From: Cotesia glomerata
Lineage: Eukaryota > Arthropoda > Insecta > Hymenoptera > Braconidae
Direction: 5' to 3'
Assembly (NCBI RefSeq): GCF_020080835.1
Contig: NC_058162.1
Coordinates: 7,455,323 to 7,519,322, forward strand
DNA: 64,000 nt
Numbering within the stretch: the first letter of the stretch is position 1; the number at the start of each line of letters is the position of its first letter. The translations under genes and the position numbers were made by a program. Under the pieces are notes generated by a model. That model ran no database searches, had not been told where the DNA came from, and saw only the letters and a program-made list of their open reading frames with translations. Of this stretch, positions 1 to 9,653 are shown in pieces.

Positions 1-84
1 AAAAATCGGTAGCCTCTACCGAAAAAAATCGGTAGCTGCTACCGATCGCCAATCGGTAGCCTCTACCGATTATTTTTTTCCGTG
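1..84. mobile_element. Right end of a MITE cut by the window edge
   Basis: Three short palindromes built from CGGTAG/CTACCG follow one another; the perfect one is ATCGGTAGC-T-GCTACCGAT. They are followed by an A/T run and the terminus TTTTTTTCCGTG, then TA. The same terminus (read outward as CACGGAAAAAAA next to TA) closes several other elements in this window, so this is probably the right end of a TA-inserted, non-autonomous element. The left end is outside the window. It has no coding capacity. Confidence 0.55.
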
Positions 85-269
85 TAAACAACAACATCAC
101 GTTCAAAATTCCGAATTTCTCAACCTCAGCATTTGAACACTCTTTTGTGATATCTGCAATCAGACTTTGGAAAGAACTACCTATTGAGATAATAAAATCG
201 CTTAGCAATGATACTTTTAAAACCAGTGCCATAAATTCGTACGTACATCAGGAAAGAGATGGCTAACTA

Positions 270-492
270 CACAGAAAAAAAAATTAACTTGATTCAAGAG
301 AAAAATTCTTGAACCAAGAATATAATTTTGAAGAGGGTAATTGTCTTGAATCAAGACGAAAAATTCTTGAATTAAGTAAAATTTCCTTAAATCGAGAAAA
401 ATGTTCTTAAATCAAGAATTTTTCTACTCAAACCAAGAATATTGAGCTCTTCAAAAATATATACTTGATTCAAGAACATTTTTTTTTCTGTG
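270..492 (+). mobile_element. MITE, family A (TTGATTCAAG-rich), complete copy
   Basis: A 223-bp non-autonomous element. The left terminus is CACAGAAAAAAAAATTAACT and the right terminus reads CACAGAAAAAAAAAATGTTC on the opposite strand. It is flanked on both sides by TA (268-269 and 493-494), consistent with a TA target-site duplication. The body is built from variants of CTTGATTCAAG and CTTGAACCAAG in both orientations, so it folds on itself. A reverse-orientation full-length copy lies at 59128-59350 and an interrupted copy at 46437-46910. TA insertion suggests Tc1/mariner-type mobilisation, which is inference because no transposase is present. Confidence 0.75.
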
Positions 493-1593
493 TACTAACT
501 TCAAATATATATATCAGAATGTATACATTCTGAATCTAGACCATGAATTTTACTTGTTATATGAAAACTAATATTAATATTTTTACCATTTAAGGAAGTA
601 CGAGCACCAAGGCAACTTTTGATGAAAGGCTTGATTTTTTTTTAATATGAAGTTTAAATAATTATATTTAAAATATAAATATTTAAATATACATATTTAA
701 AAAATATGTATAAATAAATTCCGAAAATTTGAAGAAGATTGCCCGATTATTTAAATAAATAATTAACTTTGAAGTTGAGCAATTAAACATTAGTCTTATG
801 GGGTAACCTCCAAACATTGATACATTTCTGTATTTTTCTCGTAAAACTGTCGATGAATATTTTTGAAAAACTTATGGATGAAAGTAAATGTATGAGTGAT
901 AAATGTATTTCAAAAAAATGTATACTTGCTCGACTAATTAAAGTGTATCAATTAAAAGAAAAATAAATGCAGCCATTAGCCAATGTTAAATGTATATTTT
1001 GAGAGAAATAATATGGTTACTGCTCTCCCCTTACCGCGCTAGAGTCGATACCTATCCCCACCCCACCTAGCGCTCGTACATCCTTGATTGTAAAATGAGC
1101 TGATTTATATGAACTATATAATTTATTGTTAATATTCTGATTTATTTTTTGAGCTATTCTTTAAAATATTTATATTTTCATGTTGAATTTATTTTGTATT
1201 AAGTAAGGGCTAGTGCACTCTACTATAAATTCATTTATAACTTTTTCTTTTATACTTCTTGTTAAAATTACAATTATTACATAAATTAAATACTGAATCT
1301 CTTACGTGTACTTTAAATAAACTACCATTGTATTGTAATTTAAATAAATAAAATAAAAATTTCTCTAAAAAAAAAATTGATTTTGTAGAACATCTAATTT
1401 GGTTTGAAAAAAAAAATATTGAGCTATGTACAGAGTTGTCAATGTAAATAGTGGGAACGTTTGAATTATAAATTTCTTAAGCTGACACTATTAATTCATA
1501 TAAACGTTATTTTTTTAATATTCAAATTTAACCTCAATATTTTCTAGAAAATAGATAAACATTCAAATTATTAGTAGAAATTAATAATATATA
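493..1593. other. AT-rich DNA without recognisable features
   Basis: No open frame of note, RNA gene or clear repeat. One short lower-AT segment (about 1020-1085) contains CCCCACCCCACC and GCGCTCGTAC. It has no assignable function. Confidence 0.5.
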
Positions 1594-1824
1594 CTCAAAA
1601 ATAAAAATTAACTCGGTTCAAGAGAAAAAAATCTTAAACAAAAAAAGTCATTTTAAAAAAATTTATTGTTTTAATTTAAGTAGAAAAATTCTTGAACTTA
1701 GAAATTTTTCGTAGCTTAAGAATAATAGGGTTTCATTCAAGACATTAAAACTTTTAAAATTGATTTTCTTGGTTAAAGAATTTTTTTTCTTGAATCAAAT
1801 TATTATTTTTTTTTTTTTTCAATG
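1594..1824 (+). mobile_element. MITE, family A, diverged copy
   Basis: Aligns through most of its length with 270-492: AATTAACTCGGTTCAAGAG near the left end, AAATTCTTGAACTTAG centrally and TTTCTTGAATCAAATTA near the right end. The termini are worn (CTCAAAAATAAAAATTAACT on the left, TTTTTTTTTCAATG on the right). A TA precedes the left end. It is older than the 0.3 and 59 kb copies. Confidence 0.6.
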
Positions 1825-2795
1825 CGCTGTGATAAGAATTGATGTATAAATAATGTCGTAAAATTTTTCTACAGGAAACTAAAAAATTTTCCAACTACTT
1901 TGATTTCACTTTCTAAAAAACGAAAAATCCGTGTCTGATGTCGAGGTCAAATGTCATTTTTTTCGGATAAAGAATTTAATATTTGACAGGACGAATAAAA
2001 CACACAAAGGGTATTTACATTGGCCTCGTTTTTGTTTTTGTACATAAATTTTTGTTTTTATTTGCTGTCCGTATTTCATATTTTTTTTTTTTTGTAGATG
2101 AAAGTTCGATTCCCCGGGCACGTATTTGATAGCAAATATAGGCTTCTCTTTGACTAGAGAGACACGAAAATAGTTATAGTATTGGGCTTAGGATTGGGTT
2201 TGCGTGAGGTAGAGCAGCTTTGTCCCTTAATACCGACAGCCGACTGTAAAACGAATCCTAAAGGGTGGAAGGAGGAAGGTTCTCGTTCTCATTCTCGAAC
2301 CGAGGGAAAAAATAGTGAGTGAGGATGAAAATACCCGGGGGATTCGGTTATACAGTCGGCAGTACCGATCGATATACATTGCATTTGATATGCAGTGTCT
2401 GGGTTTATATCAGTGTATGAGCCGAGCAGGGACTATATACATACAGATATAAAAGAAAAACATCGAAAAATGGATATGAGAGAAACTGAAGGAAAAACTA
2501 AAGCAAGTGCGCAAGGGCTCTCCCTCTGACCTCTTGTCATCAAAAATTCATACTCGAATGCGCCATCTACGACAAACTGTATTATTAAATAACCCTCCAC
2601 TGCTTTATGCTACATTTATCATCTATTGCCTCGTGTTAAGACAGAATAACATAGAATAATAAAGTTACCACCTTTTATTCTTTTACTTTATAAAATAAGG
2701 ATTTATATCTTTAAATTTTAACTCCTGAGTTTTATTTATTTTTTATTTTTATTAAAGAAAAAATTTTTCAAGCAATGATTGAATTTTTTTTAATA
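1825..2795. other. Single-copy DNA, partly lower in AT
   Basis: The segment about 2090-2560 is clearly less AT-rich than its surroundings and shows no internal repeat. It contains no long open frame. GTTCGATTCCCCGGGC at about 2106 resembles a tRNA B-box, but no tRNA fold can be built around it. It may hold regulatory sequence, but nothing specific is visible. Confidence 0.4.
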
Positions 2796-3509
2796 TCTAA
2801 TATATAAAATTCTCGTGTCACAATGTTCGTTCCCATACTCCTCCGAAACGGCTTGACCGATTCTCATGAAATTTTTTATGCATTTCAGTAAGCCTGAGAA
2901 TCGGCTAATATCTATTTTTCTAACCTCTAAGTGATAAGGGGTGTTCACCCTAAAAATTTTTTTTTAATTTTTTTGATAAAATTTTATTTTTTTATTATGT
3001 GGCATCAAAAAATACATACAACTCTACATTTGCACTTTTTTATCACCAACCCTTGCTTTTTAATAGTCATTTTCATAATTTTATCATTTTCTATCCCGCT
3101 CGATAACATCAATTATTATCACTTGGTAAGTTATCCCCTCCATGTGTCTACCGGTGTCACTTCTCACCCTGTAAACAGCATGGAGTAGGGATGTTACCTC
3201 TACTGTTTTCGGCTATTATTAGTGTTTATGCTTCAAGCGTAGTAGTTAAACATTTTTACTATCTCAGTGTAACTCTCATATCAAATATATTCTCGAGTAA
3301 CTTTATTATTTATTTATTAATAACTAATATTATTGAATATAATTAATTATTAATAACTAATAAAATTATTAATTTTGAGTGTAAATCGCACGATCAGTTA
3401 ATTAAGTGACTTACATAACCTCTAAAATACTCAACACGTGTCACGAGTTCCCGCAAACAACGGCTATTGAGTTGTAAATATAAATTATTTTTTACGTTTA
3501 TTATAAAAT

Positions 3510-3703
3510 CAAAAATTATTCTTTCTTATTTATAACGAAAATATTGTTGGGAATGGTGAAAAACGAATTCGGTGAAAGTTAGATTTTTATTACAATTGGG
3601 AAATTTTTTTGTGTTTACTTATAAGAGCTCTAACTTCGACAGAATTTTTTTTTCACTATTTCTAACAATATGTATTTTCGATATAATTAAGAAACATAAA
3701 ATT
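3510..3703. repeat. Fold-back repeat inside the Helitron
   Basis: An imperfect inverted repeat of about 195 bp. The left arm runs through CGAAAATATTGTTGGG and GAATTCGGTGAAAGTTAGA. The right arm carries the complements, TCTAACTTCGACAGAATT and AACAATATGTATTTTCG. It may be a small MITE that inserted into the Helitron or a structured part of the Helitron itself. Comparison with other copies of this Helitron would decide. It does not code. Confidence 0.5.
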
Positions 3704-3848
3704 TTTCGCTTTCGTGAAACTATCTAATTTTTACATGTATATTTAATGTAATCAAAGATAAAATAAATGATTAATATAATAATTAATTATAATAATTAAA
3801 TAATTCAATCAGTTCTATTCATGTGTGTTTTGTATTGTACAGTGAACA

Positions 3849-4088
3849 ATGCCAACAAAACGCAAAAGGGCCAATTTGAGCCGTGATACAAATAAATCTA
3901 GAAGCATTCGAAATAGAAGAGCCCAAAGAACCGAAGAACAAGTTTAGGAAGAAAATACTAGAGCGCGTGTAAGAATGGCGCAATTGCGTCAAGAACAATC
4001 AGACGATACACGAGCTGAACGCAATGAAGTCATGAGATTAGACGAGCTAACAAAAAATATTGTTCACGCTGCAGCATTAAGAGATTAA
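3849..4088 (+). pseudogene. Remnant of the Helitron-encoded protein N-terminus
   Basis: A frame of 80 codons from ATG to TAA, broken by an in-frame TAG at 3945-3947. It encodes a very basic stretch (MPTKRKRANLSRDT, then an RNRRAQRTEEQ segment) and, after the stop, RVRMAQLRQEQSDDTRAE and a Leu/Asp-rich end. Basic, Arg/Gln-rich leaders of this type precede the Rep/helicase body in insect Helitron proteins, and its position inside a Helitron supports that reading. The catalytic Rep and helicase domains are absent. Non-functional. The family assignment is by resemblance only. Confidence 0.5.
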
Positions 4089-4357
4089 TATTATGTAATT
4101 AATTAATTATATAAATAATTATTACTTTTAATAAATCAAAACAATTAATGTTTGGTGTTTTGTTATTTTTAAACAACATTCCCTCATCGTTCACAGCGCT
4201 CCAGGCCTTTTTCACTCATATTCCACATCCTTATACACTTCCAATAAGTTAGTAATTTTTTTTCGACCCTAGAAATTCTCTAGAAATTATTCACATGGCA
4301 AAACAACGTTTGCCGGGTCAGCTAGTAATATATATAAAATTTTTTATGAATTGAAAT

Positions 4358-4590
4358 GATAAAAAATTAATTTAACTTGAGAAAAAAAATCTTAAACCAA
4401 GAATATTATTTTAAAGCGAATGTTTTTCTTTAATCAAGAGGATTAATCAAGAAATTATTGAACTAAGAAAAATTTATTTAAATTTTGTGGAAGAAAAATT
4501 TTTTACTTTCGAATTTTTTTCTTGAAAAATGGTATTTTTGGTTTAAGATTATTTTTTTGAGTCAAAATAAATTTTTTATTAATGTAAAAT
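4358..4590 (+). mobile_element. MITE, family A, degraded copy
   Basis: Resembles 270-492: TTTAACTTGAGAAAAAAAATC at the left, CTTAAACCAAGAATATTATT next, and TTTTTGGTTTAAGATTATTT with GAGTCAAAATAAATT at the right. Termini and target duplication cannot be placed confidently. It lies only about 35 bp beyond the Helitron end. Confidence 0.5.
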
Positions 4591-6329
4591 TTTTTTTTCC
4601 TTGGATTTGATAGTTGTGATAAAGAAAATTATACTTTCGGTCGATTAAAATGTTTCAATAAAATCTTTAGTGAGTAAAGTTGAATTTTTTTATAAAAAAT
4701 AAAAAAAATATTTTTGTATTCTTCAAATTTCAATTAAAATAATATTAAAACTTCGAAATTATACAATTATTTAATTATCTATAAAAAACACATGAAAAAT
4801 GTATTTGATGAGAGCAAAATATTTAAACTAATCGTTGGGTCATTAAACACGAATCCTTCAACCTTACAATAAATTTTTCTGTATGAAAGTAATTTTTTTT
4901 TTTACTATCAAAGTAATTATTAAAGTTTCATTAATCGGGAGATTTTCTTGAAGATTTTGAGAAGCACACGCAGACTAAAAACTTTCCTGAGGCGAGACGA
5001 GAATGAATAGCAAGTGCGTTATGTATAATGCATGAGCACAGCTTATTAGACGGTAGCGTGGGCTTGTTTCGAATTTATTAATACAAAGTCCAAGGAAATA
5101 AATTTTATTTATTACTTATAACTTACTACTTATTACCCAGTATCTGAAAATACCTGAGACGTAGCCTTACGATTAAATCATCAACTCCAAAGCGAATCTA
5201 ATTATGAAGACGTAATAAAAAATAAAAGTTCCCCTTTATTTAAATACGGCGGGATCGAATGAAGCGAAATATATTCATTGGAATACATAGAAAAATTCAT
5301 TGAAATGGTTTATTATAGTCCTCGAAAGATATCACGCTCCACCACGAGTTTATACTTCCTGATCCAGGTCCTGATCCCTCAGCATTTTCACTCCGTCCTT
5401 ATTCAAGACACCCCGGAGGGTTTCAAGAATTATGAACGGGAAACCGACGGGATGAATTATGCAACGGCCAATTAATAAAATTCCAATCACATCCATGGCG
5501 CGCGTACGCCGTCGCGGTAATAAACGGTCTCACGCCTTGGCATTCATTCCGACGCGGATAAGAATAAAAATAATGATAATGATAATAATAATAATAATGA
5601 CATTTTTTGAATAAAAGTAACTATTTATTCGAGCATAATGTCGCACGTGTGTCTTTACACGTGTTTTTTTATTTTTTTTTAAGTAGTATACTATTCCAAA
5701 GGCATTTTGTTATCTTCCGTTTTGTGGCTCATGAATCTAGTCACGCCATATGAAAAAAATATCCTGAGATATATCACGAGAAAAATTATATTTAATTACC
5801 AAGAGTAATTAAATCGGTTTGTACGTAATTAAAACAACATAAACAATATTTATTTTTGTTTCTACTTCCTACTTTTTATCTACTTTTTAATTAATTTTTC
5901 TTGACATCTCGAGTCTGTATTCTTCAATTTATGGCACTAGATACTATGTAGCTTAAAAGTACTAAGGTATTCACTAGGCATGATTTATGGATTATTGTTA
6001 ATTTTCATAAGCTATTTTTTAAATGTTTGGCGAAGTGAAAAAAATGCAATTTTTATTTGCAGGAGAATAAGAGGCAAATAGTTGGAAAAAATTTATCGAC
6101 CGACCGATGATAAAGTAAAATCAATGTTATAGCTGATTTTTCGTTTGATGGAAAATTTAGAGAAGGAGGAGAAAAATTGATAATAGAAAAAGGAAAAGCA
6201 TATTAGTAAAATGAAAAGGAGAAATATTTTTAAGAAAATTGGTTGATATATTACGAAATTTTTCAATCCCAAAGGAATATTCGTAAAATTTTCTATCAAT
6301 TGTTGACTAAAGTTTGTCTTAAAAATCAT
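4591..6329. other. AT-rich DNA with one lower-AT block and an AAT/ATG microsatellite
   Basis: The part about 4930-5560 is lower in AT and repeat-free. An imperfect (GAT/AAT) tract lies at about 5562-5599, and CACGTGT-GTCTTT-ACACGTG (5644-5663) is a short perfect hairpin. Open frames in this stretch are short and show no recognisable protein features, so no gene is supported. Confidence 0.45.
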
Positions 6330-6860
6330 AAAATTTTAATTCATTATTATGTCAAAGCAAATTTTTCCTTGTTAAGAAAAAATTTGATTTTACCGATTGA
6401 AGATAATTTATGATTATTTTCATCAATTGAAGGTCAACAATTTTGAATCAAGATTAGCAAAATTAAGAGAACAATTATGTTTTAAAATTGATCAAAATTA
6501 ATCTTAAATTTTTGATACAAAAAAAATGATAGAATGTTTTACAAATTGTTGAATAAATTCAATTAAGAAATCATAAAAACAAAATTATTTACGTACTATT
6601 TTTAACAAAATTTTGATTTGGTTGGTTAAGAAAAATCAGCAAGTTTAGAAAAATTTGATTTTACCTATTGAAGATAATTTTATATCATTTTTATTGACTA
6701 GATGTGAGAATTTTCTGAATCAAGGCTAGTAAAACTAAGAGCAAAAAAAATGATTCGAATTGATCATATAAAAGGCATTTTGTAAAAATCTTCAACTAAT
6801 TCTTGAATAAATCTGACTTGAATATCATAAAATCAAGATTTGCATTTTTAATATAAAGCA
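6330..6860. repeat. Degenerate tandem duplication, unit about 271 bp
   Basis: AATTTGATTTTAC-C/G-ATTGAAGATAATTT occurs at 6381 and again at 6652, an offset of 271. Similarity continues on both sides: GAATCAAG-A/G-TTAGCAAAA, then AATTGATCA, then CATAAAA near the end of each unit. The two units are well diverged, so this is an old tandem duplication rather than an active satellite. Function unknown. Confidence 0.5.
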
Positions 6861-8000
6861 AAAAGTGTAATTTAGAATAAAAACAGAGATATACATCTAA
6901 CTAGAAGTTTCTGAATTGTTATTGACGGAATACATAAACAGAATTAGCATTTTGAAATAATAAACGGGGACAAGGGCGTCCAATTATGCACGGAATCGGT
7001 CTTGAGACGTCAAGCGGCACTGAATATTTTCCACCAGGATCAAATACGCGTTTCAAGGCTCAGAAGAGCGGAAAATAAAATAAATGATAGCAATAATAAT
7101 AATAATAACAATAATGATACAAAAAAGTGTCTCATGATAACGAGTACAAGGGAGTGCGTTAAAAATAATAGTTGTTGTCGACAAGAGAGTAAGTATGAAG
7201 TCGAGTGCACTTTGCTCGCGAGTAGAGTGATAAGGGTAAGCAAAAAGGGTATTTCCGACGTAACTACATCGACCTAGACATCGTAATCTTCCTCAGGGGC
7301 TTGTGACTCGTGTGCAATGTGTAAGATGTACCAGGAATAAAAAGGATTACAAATTGCGACATTTCTCACATGTAATTTGAAATTTTAAGTTAAAATTGGG
7401 TTTTAATATCTATTATTAATTAATGATGTTGGTTTCAATCAGAAATTCAGATTAATGCCGTTGATCAGAGGGTTAATACTTATTACCATAAACCATCTGC
7501 ACCGGGTGTTGATATTGACCTAATAAATGTAAGGCAATCAATAGCTCAGCTGAACGTAATCACTTGGTCTTGAGTAACTAAACACGCTATCGAAATTCAT
7601 GCGCTGCATATTAGATTAATGGATTAATATTGTTATTGATTAGTGCATTTAGACTCTTAGGTTGAGTTAGGGAGTTCAAGTTTAGCAAAGTAAACTTGAT
7701 TAAGGAGGAATAATGTTGACCCACAATGAATAGTTGAAGAAGACCAGAGGGTTTGCTTTAGGAATTTACGCTTGGTTTCTAAGTCTTGGATCAAAACATT
7801 TTTATCTCCCGTTGGTAACTGCTGTGGATTGATTCAAAAGTATGTTATCGTCACTCGATACATTAAAATTCTTCAGCCAACAACAATTCTCTAAAACTTG
7901 GAATAGTTTCGTTCTCTTTAGAGAATGTTAGATTTTTATTTAAAGTAGCTATTTCATCATTAAAAATAGTGTCAGCTCAATTTAAAAAATTTAAACTTCA
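6861..8000. other. Mostly single-copy DNA with an AAT microsatellite
   Basis: An AAT/AAC trinucleotide tract lies at about 7091-7119. The segment about 6960-7330 is lower in AT, and its short open frames on both strands are partly made by the microsatellite (runs of Asn or Leu), so they are not taken as genes. No RNA gene or mobile-element ends were seen. Confidence 0.45.
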
Positions 8001-8531
8001 CCCATGCAAAAAAAATTCTAATTGAAAATGAATTTAAGTTTGAAATTTATATTTTGACACAAATATGAATTAGTTTTGAGATCAATCCAAATTTAAAATT
8101 GATTTTTAGATACACGGAGAAAAAAAAACAACATTGATTACTGCTTTGTACAGTACTCAGTACTGTTTTGGAAGAAAATGAGGTTAAAATATTTGGGACA
8201 GTAGAGAGCACTACATAAAAGCTACTGACTATTGCCTGCACACTACTGAGTCATGTTCTGGCACTAACCAGTCGTGTTTCGTACAGCACTCACTACTGAC
8301 TATGAACATTTTTCTAATATTTGTATGAAACAGTAATCATAAGATTTATACTTAATACTCTTAAATCTTTATTAGAATTCTGAAGCAGGATCAAAAGTTC
8401 AACAGGCATGCTAATTTCTAACTACAAATGAATTTCAAATTTGGATTGATTTTAAAACTTATTCATATTTGTGTCAAACTATGAATTTTAATCTTCAATT
8501 CATTTTGAATTAAAATTTTTTTTTTGCAGGG
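8001..8531. mobile_element. Element with long terminal inverted repeats and an inner insertion
   Basis: The left arm (about 8001-8111, starting ATGCAAAAAAAATTC and including TTTGACACAAATATGAATTA and GATCAATCCAAATTT) is complementary to the right arm (about 8415-8531, AAATTTGGATTGATTTT, TCATATTTGTGTCAAA, ending TTTTTTTTTTGCAG). The arms are about 110 bp each. The interior (8113-about 8345) begins TA then CACGGAGAAAAAAA, as other MITEs here do, and holds several near-palindromic ACTACTGA/CAGTACTG words. It is therefore probably a second, nested MITE with a worn right end. Confidence 0.6.
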
Positions 8532-9007
8532 GCATTGAAAAAAAATTAAGTTTTAGCTTTAACGAATTCCGAAAAGTATTAGACTTTTTACGGAACAGAG
8601 AATACCAGAAACCAGATAATTTCTTAGTTTGAGCGGCATACTTTTAACTTGTCGATATTATTTTGAACCATTGTCACCACTATCTTGATCCAAGAGAAAG
8701 AAATTATTAGGAGAAATATATACATGTATCTTGCTTGAAAACAATTTAACACTTTTTTCGAAAGTTGAGTTCTTGGATTAAAGTTTAGCTTTTTCATTCT
8801 AGTTATAAATTTTTGACCTGAGTTCTTTCTTGAATTAAGAAAACAGAATCTATCGAAGCAAGAATTTGACTATTGTAGTCTCAAAATAAACGCTTATATT
8901 TTCTACAAAGTTTTATTCATGAATATCCTCAAACATTCATCGGTAATATTTTTCTAAACATCTATCACGCCGATGACAAAATCATTTATTTAGAAGGCAG
9001 TAAAATA
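8532..9007. other. AT-rich DNA without assignable features
   Basis: No meaningful open frame, RNA gene or repeat end was seen. Scattered words such as CTTGATCCAAGAGAAAG hint at worn family A sequence, but not enough to call a copy. Confidence 0.4.
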
Positions 9008-9420
9008 TTTTTTTGTCATATCAACCGCGAAAGTTGGATTTTCGAGCAACATACAGAGGGCGCAAAGAATACGATTTCTGGCAATCTATAGTTTAGTTAA
9101 TTTACCTTGCACTAGTATCGAAAAGTAACTTCTCTCCCTCTATCTGTCTCTACATTTCTGCACGACTACTAAAATACGTTATAGATGAGTCGAATTATCT
9201 TTTAATTCGACAAACGTCCGCTGGGTGGAGTAAAAATCGCAAAAAAATCTTAGCGACAGTCGAATCTTGCAAACAACTTCAACATATTCGTGCATTTAAT
9301 CCATCGCTATTTAATTTCGTGTGACATAATTTTTGTGTCTTTAAATAAAATTAAGCAGTAATTAAATATTTTTGACTATTCTCTCAAATCCAACTTCCGC
9401 AATTGATATGACAAAAAATT
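9008..9420. mobile_element. Short element with inverted terminal repeats
   Basis: TTTTTTTGTCATATCAA-C-CGCGAAAGTTGGATT (from about 9008) is the inverted complement of AAATCCAACTTCCGCAATTGATATGACAAAAAA (ending about 9420). The arms are about 35 bp and the total is about 410 bp. The interior has no open frame. Adjacent to and distinct from the fold-back at 9421-9653. Exact target duplication not resolved. Confidence 0.55.
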
Positions 9421-9653
9421 ATGTTCGATACGTTATGCTCAAAGGTAGGGATCTTGACAAACTTGAAGTGAAGACACACATTTGAGGCTATGGATACATT
9501 CTCATCAAGGCCTCGTACTATATCCGGACTCGCTACGCTCGTCCGGATAAATATCTCGGTCTTGATAAGAATGCGCCCATAGCCTCAAACTCATGACGTC
9601 ACTTCAAGCCGTCAAAATCCTTACCTTTGCGCATATGTATCGAAAATAACTAT
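9421..9653. mobile_element. Whole-element fold-back MITE with a Ser/Arg-codon-like GC core
   Basis: The left arm (TTCGATACGTTATGCTCAAA, GGTAGGGATCTTGAC, TTTGAGGCTATGG, TTCTCATCAAG) is the complement of the right arm (CTTGATAAGAATGCG, CCATAGCCTCAAAC, GTCAAAATCCTTACC, TTTGCGCATATGTATCGAA). Arms of about 100 bp surround a GC-rich central palindrome, ATCCGGACTCGCTACGCTC then GTCCGGAT. A right-half copy lies at 46261-46386. Non-coding. The superfamily is not identifiable from the ends visible here. Confidence 0.7.

Larger units (their letters stand above)
2796..4325 (+). mobile_element. Non-autonomous Helitron, complete
   Basis: The element starts with TC after a host A, and its 5' region carries the string CTCCTCCGAAACGGCTTGAC, characteristic of a widespread insect Helitron group. 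The 3' end has a GC-containing hairpin (GGCAAAAC / GTTTGCC, 4297-4314) followed 11 bases later by CTAG, then a host T. TC start, 3' hairpin, CTRR end and insertion between A and T are the defining Helitron features, and there is no target duplication or terminal inverted repeat. At 1530 bp it lacks the Rep/helicase gene, so it would need RepHel supplied from elsewhere. It carries a small broken ORF remnant (3849-4088) and a nested fold-back (3510-3703). Confidence 0.88.

Noticed and set aside
1..70. Repeated CGGTAG...CTACCG units as a CRISPR-like array
   Set aside because: Units are short palindromes without regular spacers, adjoin a MITE terminus, and the DNA is clearly eukaryotic.
2104..2122. 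GTTCGATTCCCCGGGC as a possible tRNA B-box
   Set aside because: No acceptor, D or anticodon arm can be folded upstream.
2931..3188. An 85-codon Phe/Ile-rich frame
   Set aside because: Lies wholly within the Helitron's non-coding 5' region and has the composition of translated A/T runs.
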